9,092 nt of DNA from Bacteroidales bacterium UBA1223 (GTDB lineage Bacteria > Bacteroidota > Bacteroidia > Bacteroidales > P3): assembly GCA_002309155.1 (NCBI GenBank), contig DBXB01000045.1:1162-10253 (forward strand), written 5' to 3'. A program made the translations under genes and the position numbers. This document shows, in pieces, positions 1-6,261 of this stretch (position 1 is its first letter; each line of letters opens with the position of its first letter). The notes under the pieces are model-generated. The model had not been told where the DNA came from. It searched no databases and saw only the letters and a program-made list of their open reading frames with translations.

Positions 1-1248
1 TTTCCTCTCTTTCTTGTCGTCGCTGTTGCTCTCGCATCACCGGCACTAGCCCAGTCAAAGTCCAAAAAACAACTTGAAAAGGAGAAGACTCAACTGGAGG
101 CAGAAATTAAGAAACTGAACTCCGATTTGGCAAAGGCTAAGAAAAACACCAAGCTTAACAGCAATCAGCTGGCGACGCTCAACAAAAAAATCAAGGAACG
201 CAACAGGTTGATAGATAATATCAACGGACAACTGTCGCAACTCGACAGTCAGATATCGTTGATGAATGACAGCATTTCACGTATTCAGACACGTCGTCGC
301 TCCCTGCAGGATGACTATGCCGCCACAGTCAGATCGCTATATCGTGAATACAATAATGTTGACAAATGGGTGTTGCTGTTCGACTCGCCATCCTATAACA
401 AAGCTCTGCTGAGGACAAAATATTTCAAAAAATATAACAGTTACCGGCTTCGTCAGTCGTCTGCCATCCGTGACTGTGAGAAACAATTGCAGAGTGTGAA
501 CGACGAACTGCAGAGACAGAAGTCTGAACAGAGTTCGTTGCTGACCCAAGAAACCCGTCAGCGTGACCAGCTGACTAAGGAACAACGGCAGAAAGAGGCT
601 TCAGTCAAACAGTCTAAAGCTAACGAGAAGCAGCTGTCTCAGCAGTTGAGCAAGAAGGAAGAACAGCGTCGCAAGTTGCAGAAACAGATTCAGAAACTCA
701 TCGACGAGGAGGTCCGTAAGGCCGCCGCCAGCAAGACAGCCTCAAAGGGTGGTGCCAAGAGCACAGCGTCATCAAAGACTTCCACTGGAAGCAAATCCAC
801 AACGACCACCGTCACCGACAAGACCTCGGCGGCAGAGGATGCCCTCTCCAATGATTTCGCTTCGAATAAGGGTAAGCTGGCATGGCCTGTCGCATATACC
901 TCCATCACTCGTAACTACGGTCTTTATACTCATGAAAGCGGTGGACAGAACATGAACAACGGCATTGATATGCTCACCGTTCAGGGAACTAATGTCTATG
1001 CCGTCTTTAAAGGCACCGTGTCGAGAGTCTTCACCTGTCCCAATGGCACTACAGGCGTCATCATCCGTCATGGAGATTATATGACCGTGTATTGCAACCT
1101 GGCTTCTGTTAGCGTGAAGCAGGGACAGTCGGTTACCACCCGTGCTGTCATTGGCATAGTGGCGAGCGATGATGCGGGTCACGGCGAGTTCAGCTTCCAA
1201 CTCTGGAATGGACGTGAAAGTCAGAACCCCCGCAGTTGGCTGAGGTAA
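1..1248 (+). CDS. envC: EnvC-type murein hydrolase activator, degenerate LytM/M23 domain (5'-truncated by window edge)
   Basis: The frame is open from base 1 and its first residues, FPLFLVVAVALASPALAQ, are the hydrophobic core and ALA cleavage site of a signal peptide, so only the first few codons are missing; the in-frame TTG at 127 is internal. Counting from base 1 (415 residues), residues about 19-110 and 150-240 are charged, Q/K/E-rich coiled coil, 241-288 a Ser/Thr/Lys-rich linker, and 292-415 a LytM (peptidase M23) fold. The metal site is degenerate: the first His of HxGID is Asn (NNGID, Asp kept), the His of the YxHL motif is Asn (YCNL), and the HxHFE motif reads EFSFQ. EnvC in E. coli has a similarly dead LytM domain and activates cell-wall amidases rather than cutting peptidoglycan. 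I infer the same periplasmic role here, in cell separation. The gene converges on lpxH with a 24-base gap and no obvious terminator hairpin. Confidence 0.88.
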   Translation, partial: FPLFLVVAVALASPALAQSKSKKQLEKEKTQLEAEIKKLNSDLAKAKKNTKLNSNQLATLNKKIKERNRLIDNINGQLSQLDSQISLMNDSISRIQTRRRSLQDDYAATVRSLYREYNNVDKWVLLFDSPSYNKALLRTKYFKKYNSYRLRQSSAIRDCEKQLQSVNDELQRQKSEQSSLLTQETRQRDQLTKEQRQKEASVKQSKANEKQLSQQLSKKEEQRRKLQKQIQKLIDEEVRKAAASKTASKGGAKSTASSKTSTGSKSTTTTVTDKTSAAEDALSNDFASNKGKLAWPVAYTSITRNYGLYTHESGGQNMNNGIDMLTVQGTNVYAVFKGTVSRVFTCPNGTTGVIIRHGDYMTVYCNLASVSVKQGQSVTTRAVIGIVASDDAGHGEFSFQLWNGRESQNPRSWLR

Positions 1249-1272
1249 ATTATTAGGATAGGGAATAAATGG

Positions 1273-2028
1273 TTATTTGCTGAAGGATTTCAGCGTAACG
1301 CTTTCTCCGTCTAAGACGGCATAGTCGCGCTTCTCAATCCAGTTGCCTACGTTGATGTAGGTGGCGTCGCCGAGAGGTCTGTTTATGGCGGTATGACGAT
1401 GACCAAAGACGAAAAAGTCATAAGGTTGTACGCCTGCGTCTAGTCTCTTCTGTTGCATTTTCTTGCAGTGAAGGTAAATCGCCTCCTTGTCGTCGCCAAG
1501 ATAGCCTAACTCTTTCAAACTGTGCTTTTTCCTGCTGGAATTCGACCACTTTCTGGCTATGGGGAAACTAACATTTGGGTGTACGCCGGCAAACAGCCAT
1601 TGGTTGAGACGACACCGGAATATGCGTTTCAGGATGTTGTATTTGTGATCTTTGTCCCACAGTCCGTCGCCGTGACCAATTAGGAATAATTTGCCGTCGA
1701 TTTCCATGTTCTCAGGCTCGGAGTGCATGATGGCTCCAATCTCTTTCTCCAGGTAGTCGAACATCCACATGTCGTGGTTACCAATAAAGAAATGTATCTC
1801 GGTGCCGTTGTCCGACAACTCGGCCAGTTTGCCGAGCAGTCGAACATATCCTCTAGGCACGGCATGCTTGTAGGTGAACCAAAAATCAAAGATGTCTCCG
1901 AGCATTATTAGCCGACGGGCCTCGTCAGCTATACTGTCAAGCCATTTGACCATGTCGGCTTCCCGTTGGGCGCTGTCGGTTCCACATCCAAGATGGGCGT
2001 CGGTGATGAAGAAGGTCTTGTCTTTCAT
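1273..2028 (-). CDS. lpxH: UDP-2,3-diacylglucosamine diphosphatase, LpxH-type metallophosphoesterase
   Basis: This 251-residue protein has the full calcineurin-like metallophosphatase signature in order: D10-x-H12 (TDAHLG), G-D45 (GDIFDFW), G-N84-H85-D86, G-H119-G-D and G-H210-R-H212. These correspond to the two-metal site of LpxH, which cleaves UDP-2,3-diacylglucosamine to lipid X and UMP at the inner face of the inner membrane, the fourth step of lipid A synthesis. The length is close to that of E. coli LpxH (about 240). The ATG at 2028 puts the first metal motif at residue 10, as expected. It is probably the last gene of the minus-strand run and is separated from the upstream lipoprotein gene by 253 bases of tandem repeats. 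Other phosphoesterases share this fold, but the GDIFDFW and GHGDG contexts favour LpxH. Confidence 0.85.
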   Translation of the reverse strand: MKDKTFFITDAHLGCGTDSAQREADMVKWLDSIADEARRLIMLGDIFDFWFTYKHAVPRGYVRLLGKLAELSDNGTEIHFFIGNHDMWMFDYLEKEIGAIMHSEPENMEIDGKLFLIGHGDGLWDKDHKYNILKRIFRCRLNQWLFAGVHPNVSFPIARKWSNSSRKKHSLKELGYLGDDKEAIYLHCKKMQQKRLDAGVQPYDFFVFGHRHTAINRPLGDATYINVGNWIEKRDYAVLDGESVTLKSFSK

Positions 2029-2055
2029 CTTCAGGATTCTTCGCTGGTAAAAGAT

Positions 2056-2079
2056 GTTGATATGGTGATATGTTGATAT
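2056..2079. repeat. 8-bp tandem repeat, GTTGATAT x3
   Basis: Three 8-bp units stand in line (GTTGATAT, GGTGATAT, GTTGATAT) just before the start of lpxH. The same unit occurs three times after mltD (7954-7977) and at the right edge of the window (9070-9092), always in the same orientation on the plus strand. Confidence 0.85.
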
Positions 2080-2080
2080 G

Positions 2081-2180
2081 GAAGTTAAGGGAAGTTAAGG
2101 GAAGTTAAGGGGAGTTAAGGGGAGTTAAGAGGAGTTAAAGGGAGTTAAGGGGAGTTAAGGGGAGTTAAAGGGAGTTAAGG
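2081..2180. repeat. 10-bp tandem repeat, ten copies of GRAGTTARRG-type unit
   Basis: Exactly ten 10-bp units fill 100 bases: three copies of GAAGTTAAGG followed by seven GGAGTTAARR variants. Together with neighbouring sequence (2045-2182) this makes 138 bases with no C on the plus strand, so the sense strand of the lpxH leader has no G over that length. Each unit holds a TAA and the unit is not a multiple of three, so all plus frames are closed. Copy number could vary by slippage. Confidence 0.9.
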
Positions 2181-2192
2181 GACAAATGATTT

Positions 2193-2240
2193 CGATTAAA
2201 CGAGAAAACGAGAAAACGATTAAACGATAAAACGATTAAT
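2193..2240. repeat. 8-bp tandem repeat, CGATTAAA-type x6
   Basis: Six consecutive 8-bp units: CGATTAAA, CGAGAAAA, CGAGAAAA, CGATTAAA, CGATAAAA, CGATTAAT. In the sense of lpxH this is a TTAATCG/TTTTCTCG series lying between the 7-bp and 10-bp arrays. Single or double versions of the element stand at the same relative place in the aroC-lipoprotein gap (about 3145-3154) and the mltD-DivIC gap (7982-7997). Confidence 0.8.
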
Positions 2241-2275
2241 CAGGTCACAGGTCACAGGTCACAGGTCACAGGTCA
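2241..2275. repeat. 7-bp tandem repeat, CAGGTCA x5
   Basis: Five perfect copies of CAGGTCA, then CAATT. It starts immediately after the preceding 8-bp array and runs to within a few bases of the lipoprotein stop codon at 2282-2284. A weaker 7-bp periodicity (AATTGAA-like in sense) seems to continue across the stop into the last codons. Confidence 0.9.
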
Positions 2276-2281
2276 CAATTT

Positions 2282-3061
2282 TCAATTATTCAATTCGGCA
2301 GTCTGCTGCAGCATCTGAGCGCTACGCAGTCTCTCGACGTAGGCTTGGTAGAACTGGGTGTGGGGGTTGTTGGGCTCTTTCTCAAGCAGACCGTCAAGCA
2401 CCATGGAGAATACTGGGAGATCTATCTGAGGGTAGAACACACGGTTTGTGTGGTTGAACGGTGCGTCGATGGCGTAGAGTGTAGTGAGTGACCCGAGGTG
2501 GTCTTCAATGAAATTGTAGAACATCATATATGTGGTGCTACGCTCGGCGAGAAAGAGTGAGTCGGTCTTTTGGTGCGCTATGGCGTAGTCATTCTCATTA
2601 AGAGTCTCGCGGTTGAGATTGTCCTGTTGGGCGAGGTCGGCAATGACGCTGTTGGCGTCGTTGATATAATTCTGAATCTGCCACATGAGCTGAGACTCGG
2701 GAGAACCTTCGATACGGTATGATTTGTCAAGCATGTTGGCGTCACCAGCCACTCGTATCACCTCACCGTCGGAGGGAAGTATGACTATATAGTTGTACTC
2801 TCCGCAGTGGAGGTTGAAGAATGTCTGGTAGTCCATGCTGCCTTTGTACTTGAATTTTCCCTCTTTGTCGCATTTTATGGAGTCGAGGAAACGAGGCCCG
2901 TTGTCAGGGGTCATCTCTTCAATGTAGAGCATTTTGTTTTCGGCATTCACTAATGTTCCTTGGATGGTGAACGACAATTCTTTTTTCTGTTTGTCGCCAC
3001 CGCATGATGCCAATAGCAGAATCACTGTCGCTAATACTGTCAATGCCTTGCGTGAGATCAT
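2282..3061 (-). CDS. DUF4369-like lipoprotein without a thioredoxin domain
   Basis: The product is 259 residues. Residues 1-19 are a lipoprotein signal peptide with lipobox L17-A-S-C20 followed by GGD, so it should be a lipid-anchored envelope protein. Residues about 29-115 (FTIQGTLVNAENKMLYIEEM onward, with a KxGKFKYKG-like turn) resemble the DUF4369 beta domain of Bacteroidetes. Residues 120-250 are mostly helical, with the GSLTTLYAIDAPFN stretch often seen between DUF4369 and a C-terminal TlpA/AhpC-like thioredoxin domain. Here the protein ends at that point, with no CxxC motif. It lies between aroC and lpxH, flanked on both sides by repeat tracts, and its last codons and stop merge into a 7-bp periodic sequence. 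The function is unknown; the DUF4369 assignment is from recognition of the pattern, not a profile search. Confidence 0.7.
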   Translation of the reverse strand: MISRKALTVLATVILLLASCGGDKQKKELSFTIQGTLVNAENKMLYIEEMTPDNGPRFLDSIKCDKEGKFKYKGSMDYQTFFNLHCGEYNYIVILPSDGEVIRVAGDANMLDKSYRIEGSPESQLMWQIQNYINDANSVIADLAQQDNLNRETLNENDYAIAHQKTDSLFLAERSTTYMMFYNFIEDHLGSLTTLYAIDAPFNHTNRVFYPQIDLPVFSMVLDGLLEKEPNNPHTQFYQAYVERLRSAQMLQQTAELNN

Positions 3062-3070
3062 GGAGATAAA

Positions 3071-3132
3071 GGTTAAAGGTTAAAGAGTTAAAGAGTTTAA
3101 GAGTTTAAAGGGAAGTTAAGGGAAGTTAAGGG
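3071..3132. repeat. G/A/T-only repeat tract upstream of the lipoprotein gene
   Basis: The tract steps through related units: GGTTAAA x2, GAGTTAAA, GAGTTTAA, GAGTTTAAA, then GGGAAGTTAA x2. Bases 3062-3133 have no C on the plus strand, so the 72 bases before the lipoprotein ATG contain no G in the sense strand. The last two units are the same family as the 10-bp array at 2081-2180. Confidence 0.85.
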
Positions 3133-3154
3133 ACAAATGATTTAGATTAAACGA
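3124..3154. repeat. 31-bp dispersed repeat, second copy at 2173-2203
   Basis: Bases 3124-3154 match 2173-2203 with a single mismatch (A at 3144, C at 2193). The block holds the end of the GTTAAGG array, the word GACAAATGATTT, and GATTAAACGA. Both copies are in the same orientation and sit at the same place relative to the downstream minus-strand gene. Confidence 0.85.
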
Positions 3155-3155
3155 T

Positions 3156-3189
3156 TTCACAACTTCACCATTCACAATTCACGAATCAC
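3156..3189. repeat. 7-bp periodic TTCAC repeat spanning the aroC stop codon
   Basis: TTCAC recurs at 3156, 3164, 3171 and 3178, with ATCAC at 3185, giving steps of 8, 7, 7 and 7. The tract runs through the aroC stop codon (3172-3174) into the last five codons, which encode VIREL. Confidence 0.65.
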
Positions 3190-4122
3190 CTTTCTATACC
3201 CCAAGTCAACGATGGTCATCGCCGCCATGGCTTCCACTACGACGGCGGTGCGGGGAATGTGGTTGCTGTCGAAACGTCCTGTGACGGTGACGGGGTGGAT
3301 CATGCCATTTTCGTCAATATAATTGGTGATGTCTGAATTAATGGTTACCGCAGGATGGAAAGTGGTGCGGAAAACAACGGGCATACCATTACTGATGCCA
3401 CCTTGTACGCCACCGCAGTGATTGGTCTTGGTGGTGAAGTCTTGATTCCATTCGTCACGGTATTCTTTTCCGGTCATCCAAGCCGCTTTCTCTCCACACC
3501 CCATGGCGAATGCCGTCGCCGACGGTATGCTCATCATCGCCGCCGCCAGACGAGCGTTCAGCTTGTCGAATACGGGGTCGCCGATACCGGCAGGGAGACC
3601 GTTGACGACACATTCTATTACGCCACCACTGCTGTCGCCTGGTTTTGGTTCGGGATTGTGGATTATTGTCGAGGAGATACTTATTCCAAGTCTGGCGAGC
3701 AACATCTTGGCGATGGCTCCGCCAACAACCCGACAGGCAGTCTCTCTGCCCGATGCTCGGCCTCCTCCTCGCCAGTCCCGTATGCCGTAACGGCGCATGT
3801 ATGTGTAGTCGGCATGACCGGGACGGTAAAGGCGGTCCGTCTCATTGTAGTCGTTGCTCCGTGGGTCAGTGTTGCGGATAAGGAACGCTATCGGTGTTCC
3901 AAGGGTCTCTCCATCAAGAATGCCAGACAGGAATTCCACACGGTCGGGTTCGTTGCGTTGTGTGGCACCGTCGCCTACATGACGACGACGCATCTCCTCT
4001 TCCAGCAGTTTGTAGTCAATGGCCAGCTTGGATGGGCAACCATCAATAACACCACCTACGGCGGCCCCGTGAGACTCGCCGAAGGTGGTGATACGGAATA
4101 TATTACCGAAAGTGTTTGACAC
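3172..4122 (-). CDS. aroC: Chorismate synthase, short variant
   Basis: The enzyme converts 5-enolpyruvylshikimate-3-phosphate to chorismate using reduced FMN, the last common step to aromatic amino acids and folate. Signature blocks are clear: TFGESHG with His18, VGGVIDGCP (22-30), RPGHADYTY with His103, DWRGGGRASGRETA (116-129), GGVQGGISNG (237-246) and a C-terminal VVVEAMAAM. The length is 316, against about 355-361 in E. coli and Bacteroides. Most of the deficit is one gap: only about 11 residues (STIIHNPEPKP) separate LGISIS from GDSSGG, where E. coli has about 46, including a CPDP motif. The usual C-terminal GRHDP reads GRFDS. The GTG start at 4122 follows the FKBP stop by 2 bases and gives the usual (M)SNTFGNIFR N-terminus, which suggests translational coupling. 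The frame is intact, so this looks like a variant, not a pseudogene. Confidence 0.92.
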   Translation of the reverse strand: MSNTFGNIFRITTFGESHGAAVGGVIDGCPSKLAIDYKLLEEEMRRRHVGDGATQRNEPDRVEFLSGILDGETLGTPIAFLIRNTDPRSNDYNETDRLYRPGHADYTYMRRYGIRDWRGGGRASGRETACRVVGGAIAKMLLARLGISISSTIIHNPEPKPGDSSGGVIECVVNGLPAGIGDPVFDKLNARLAAAMMSIPSATAFAMGCGEKAAWMTGKEYRDEWNQDFTTKTNHCGGVQGGISNGMPVVFRTTFHPAVTINSDITNYIDENGMIHPVTVTGRFDSNHIPRTAVVVEAMAAMTIVDLGYRKVIREL

Positions 4123-4124
4123 GA

Positions 4125-4973
4125 TTATTTTACAATCTCCAACAATTCGACTTCGAAGATGAGTGTGGATCCGGGAGGAATGTCTCCAACGGGATTTTCA
4201 CCATAACCGAGGTTGTGAGGTATATAGAGCATATACTTCGAACCTTCATCCATCAGCTGCAATCCCTCTGTCCATCCGGGAATCACCTGGCCAAGAGGAA
4301 ACTCTATAGGCTCGCCACGGTCGTAGCTGCTGTCGAATTTGGTGCCGTCGAGAAGTGTTCCGGTATAATGAACTTTCACGACATTGTTGATGTTAGGCCG
4401 TTTTCCGTTGCCGTCTTTAATTTTCTTGTATTGAAGACCGCTCTTGGTGGTTTTTACAGACTTGTTAAGTGCGTTTTTCTCAAGGAACTCTGCGCCGTCT
4501 TTCTTGTTTTTGTCGAGAGATGCCATCATGTCCTGTTGTTTCTTCTGCTGGCGTTGCTCGAAATTCTTCTGGAAACGCTGCAGTATGGGGGTCATAGTGT
4601 TGCGGGTCCATTCATTTATTCCTTTGGCGACATCGGAGAGCGACTGGGCGACAATCTCAAGGTTGATGCCCAGCTGTTGTTGTTCCCAGCTTGTGGCGAT
4701 GTCTTTGCCTATGGCGTAGGATGCCGAATCGTTGAAACTGCGAATGTCGCGGGGCTTGTTCTTGGCAATCTCGTTATTGGCCTTGTTGAGCTCCTCTTTG
4801 AGTTTGTCGTTCTGCTCAGAGAGTTTGTCGAAAGCGTCGGCTTTGAGTTTGAGCTGATAATAATAGGCTTCGTCAAGGGTGGCTTTGCCTTTTTTTATGA
4901 CAACTTCAGGGGCTTGCGCCATCGTGAAGGCGAAGCATCCCAAGGCTAATACTATAGAAAATAGTTTCTTCAT
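4125..4973 (-). CDS. Exported FKBP-type peptidyl-prolyl cis-trans isomerase (FkpA/Mip-like)
   Basis: This is a 282-residue protein starting at the ATG at 4973, which begins a good signal peptide (MKKLFSIVLALGCFAFTMAQA). A longer reading would use a GTG at 5027 that lies inside a hairpin and would bury the signal peptide, so I reject it. Residues about 35-72 are a charged helical, probably coiled-coil stretch; 80-170 is an FKBP_N-like helical dimerisation region with the SYAIGKDIA motif (85-93); 195-282 is a complete FKBP domain. Active-site positions are present: Y203, F213-D214, V230-I231, W234, Y257 and F273. It should catalyse proline isomerisation and act as a folding helper for periplasmic or outer-membrane proteins. 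It lies 87 bases after buk with a hairpin between, and 2 bases before aroC. Confidence 0.92.
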   Translation of the reverse strand: MKKLFSIVLALGCFAFTMAQAPEVVIKKGKATLDEAYYYQLKLKADAFDKLSEQNDKLKEELNKANNEIAKNKPRDIRSFNDSASYAIGKDIATSWEQQQLGINLEIVAQSLSDVAKGINEWTRNTMTPILQRFQKNFEQRQQKKQQDMMASLDKNKKDGAEFLEKNALNKSVKTTKSGLQYKKIKDGNGKRPNINNVVKVHYTGTLLDGTKFDSSYDRGEPIEFPLGQVIPGWTEGLQLMDEGSKYMLYIPHNLGYGENPVGDIPPGSTLIFEVELLEIVK

Positions 4974-4993
4974 GACTGTTGTGTATTCATGTA

Positions 4994-5036
4994 GAATGTT
5001 GAGTGGAACATCGGTTCGTGTCGCCACTCAACATTC
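4994..5036 (-). terminator. Perfect 13-bp inverted repeat between buk and the FKBP gene
   Basis: The arms 4994-5006 (GAATGTTGAGTGG) and 5024-5036 are perfect reverse complements around a 17-base loop, in which ACA/TGT (5008-5010 with 5019-5021) can pair further. In the minus direction used by the flanking genes no U-run follows the stem. On the plus strand a GTTTTATTGTTT stretch does. It may be a buk terminator of weak type, an mRNA-processing or stability hairpin in the intercistronic region, or a protein-binding palindrome. Confidence 0.55.
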
Positions 5037-5060
5037 GTTTTATTGTTTGTAATGATTGTA

Positions 5061-6152
5061 TTACTTGTATATTTTGGCTTTGACGCCGTCGAGCACCTCT
5101 TTACCGCACATGGCGAGTGCAAGCATCTCGTTCTCGCCCTTGTATACTTTCACGGGGGCTATCCAGTCAATACGCTTGGTGATCTCTGCCATCCAGGGCT
5201 TGCTGTAAGCGATGCCTCCGGTGAGCAGGATGGCATCGACCTTGCCGCAGACTACAGCGGCGAGACGGCTGATCTCCATGGAGACCTGATAGCAGAAAGC
5301 GTCGACAAGGAGCTTGCATTTCTCGTCGCCGGCAAGAGCTTTCTTCTCCACCTCATAGGCGTCGTTGGTGCCAAGGTAAGCCACGAAGCCACCTTCAGCG
5401 GTTACCATCTTCTTCAACTGGGCTTCGGTGTATTTGCCACTGCATGCCACCTCGATGAGTTTGGAGGCGTTGATGCTTCCACAACGGGTGGGGGAGAATG
5501 CGCCAAGTCCGCAGAGGGCTCTGTTCACTTCGACGACTTTGCCGTGATTGTGGATACCGACACTTACACCACCACCCATATGGGCGATGATAAGGTTGAG
5601 GTCTTCGTAGTGCTTGCCAAGCTCGCGGGCATACAACTTCGCAGTCATTTTCTGGTTGAGGCAATGCCAGATGACGCCTTCTCTTGAGGGGTCTAAGTCG
5701 AAGATGGGATGACCGCTTATCTTAGCGAAATCAGGACGTTCGTCGACGATGCCAGGGTCTGAGATATAGGCATGAGCCAGACCAATCTCACGAGAGATGC
5801 TGTCGGCGATGAGGGCTCCGAGGTTGCAAGCATGCTTGCCTTGGATACCGTCGTGGCATTCCTGTTTCATCAAGTCATTGACTTCGTAAGTGCCTGACTC
5901 GCAAGGACGGGTCAAACCGCCACGGCCCATGACGATGGCGATCTCGTCGGTGCCAACATTGTGGCGTTTCAACATGTCAAGTATTGCACCCTTGCGGTAG
6001 TCAAACTGGTCGGCGACCTCCTTGAATTTCTGGATTTCTTCAATGGGGTGACTCAGATTTTCGGTAAATACTTCAGTCTCTCCCTCGTAGATGGCGGCTT
6101 TTGTGGATGTCGCGCCAGGGTTGATTACTAAGGTGTATTTTTTTGCGTTCAT
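5061..6152 (-). CDS. buk: Butyrate kinase (ASKHA acyl-phosphate kinase)
   Basis: The 363-residue protein, about the usual length, carries the acetate/butyrate kinase fold. Its phosphate-1 loop is INPGATSTK (10-18). Then come VMGRGGLTRPCESGTYEVN (74-92), the KHACNLGALIA block (106-116), SDPGIVDE (131-138), the HMGGGVSVG loop (191-199), the GGFVAYLGTNDA block (254-265), adenosine-site LLTGGIAYS (309-317) and GENEMLAL (339-346). These are butyrate kinase-type rather than acetate kinase-type sequences. The enzyme interconverts butyryl-phosphate (or branched acyl-phosphates) plus ADP with the acid plus ATP in the cytoplasm. Its usual partner, phosphotransbutyrylase (ptb), is not next to it: upstream is a divergent promoter region, downstream the FKBP gene. 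Related enzymes act on isobutyrate or 2-oxo-acid derived substrates, so the exact acid is uncertain. Confidence 0.92.
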   Translation of the reverse strand: MNAKKYTLVINPGATSTKAAIYEGETEVFTENLSHPIEEIQKFKEVADQFDYRKGAILDMLKRHNVGTDEIAIVMGRGGLTRPCESGTYEVNDLMKQECHDGIQGKHACNLGALIADSISREIGLAHAYISDPGIVDERPDFAKISGHPIFDLDPSREGVIWHCLNQKMTAKLYARELGKHYEDLNLIIAHMGGGVSVGIHNHGKVVEVNRALCGLGAFSPTRCGSINASKLIEVACSGKYTEAQLKKMVTAEGGFVAYLGTNDAYEVEKKALAGDEKCKLLVDAFCYQVSMEISRLAAVVCGKVDAILLTGGIAYSKPWMAEITKRIDWIAPVKVYKGENEMLALAMCGKEVLDGVKAKIYK

Positions 6153-6199
6153 TTTGAAAAGGTATATTTTATGTTTTTATTCCGTATAATAATTTTCTG

Positions 6200-6207
6200 C
6201 AAAATTA
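6200..6207 (-). promoter_or_regulatory. Candidate Bacteroidetes -7 element for buk
   Basis: On the minus strand this reads TAATTTTG, an exact fit to the TAnnTTTG -7 consensus of Bacteroidetes housekeeping promoters, about 50 bases before the buk ATG. A clear TTTG -33 element is not found at the usual 19-21 base spacing; only GTTT/TTTC lies near that position. Confidence 0.4.
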
Positions 6208-6261
6208 TGATTTTTTTTGCAAATGAAACTTAATAGAAGTGGGAATGAAAACATTTTTTAC

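Noticed and set aside
1249..1272. Bidirectional terminator between envC and lpxH
   Set aside because: The 24-base gap has no inverted repeat or T-run on either strand.
2081..2275. CRISPR array or similar spaced repeat
   Set aside because: The repeats are 7-10 bp, head to tail, with no unique spacers and no cas genes.
2241..2275. Regulator binding-site array made of CAGGTCA
   Set aside because: The copies are perfect and contiguous with no spacing for separate protein dimers, and lie beside other unrelated arrays; simple tandem expansion is the more economical reading.
3355..4119. Long plus-strand frame (254 codons) opposite aroC
   Set aside because: It is antisense to a clearly recognised gene and its translation shows no known domain; it is a codon-bias shadow.
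4116..4949. Long plus-strand frame (277 codons) opposite the FKBP gene
   Set aside because: Its hydrophobic, Val/Leu/Phe-rich translation is the mirror of a Lys/Glu/Asn-rich gene on the other strand; the FKBP domain is unmistakable.
4974..5027. Upstream GTG start for the FKBP gene
   Set aside because: It would add 18 residues ahead of a normal signal peptide and sits in a hairpin arm; the ATG at 4973 is better.
5043..5687. Plus-strand frame opposite buk
   Set aside because: It lies antisense to well-conserved butyrate kinase motifs and has no recognisable domain.
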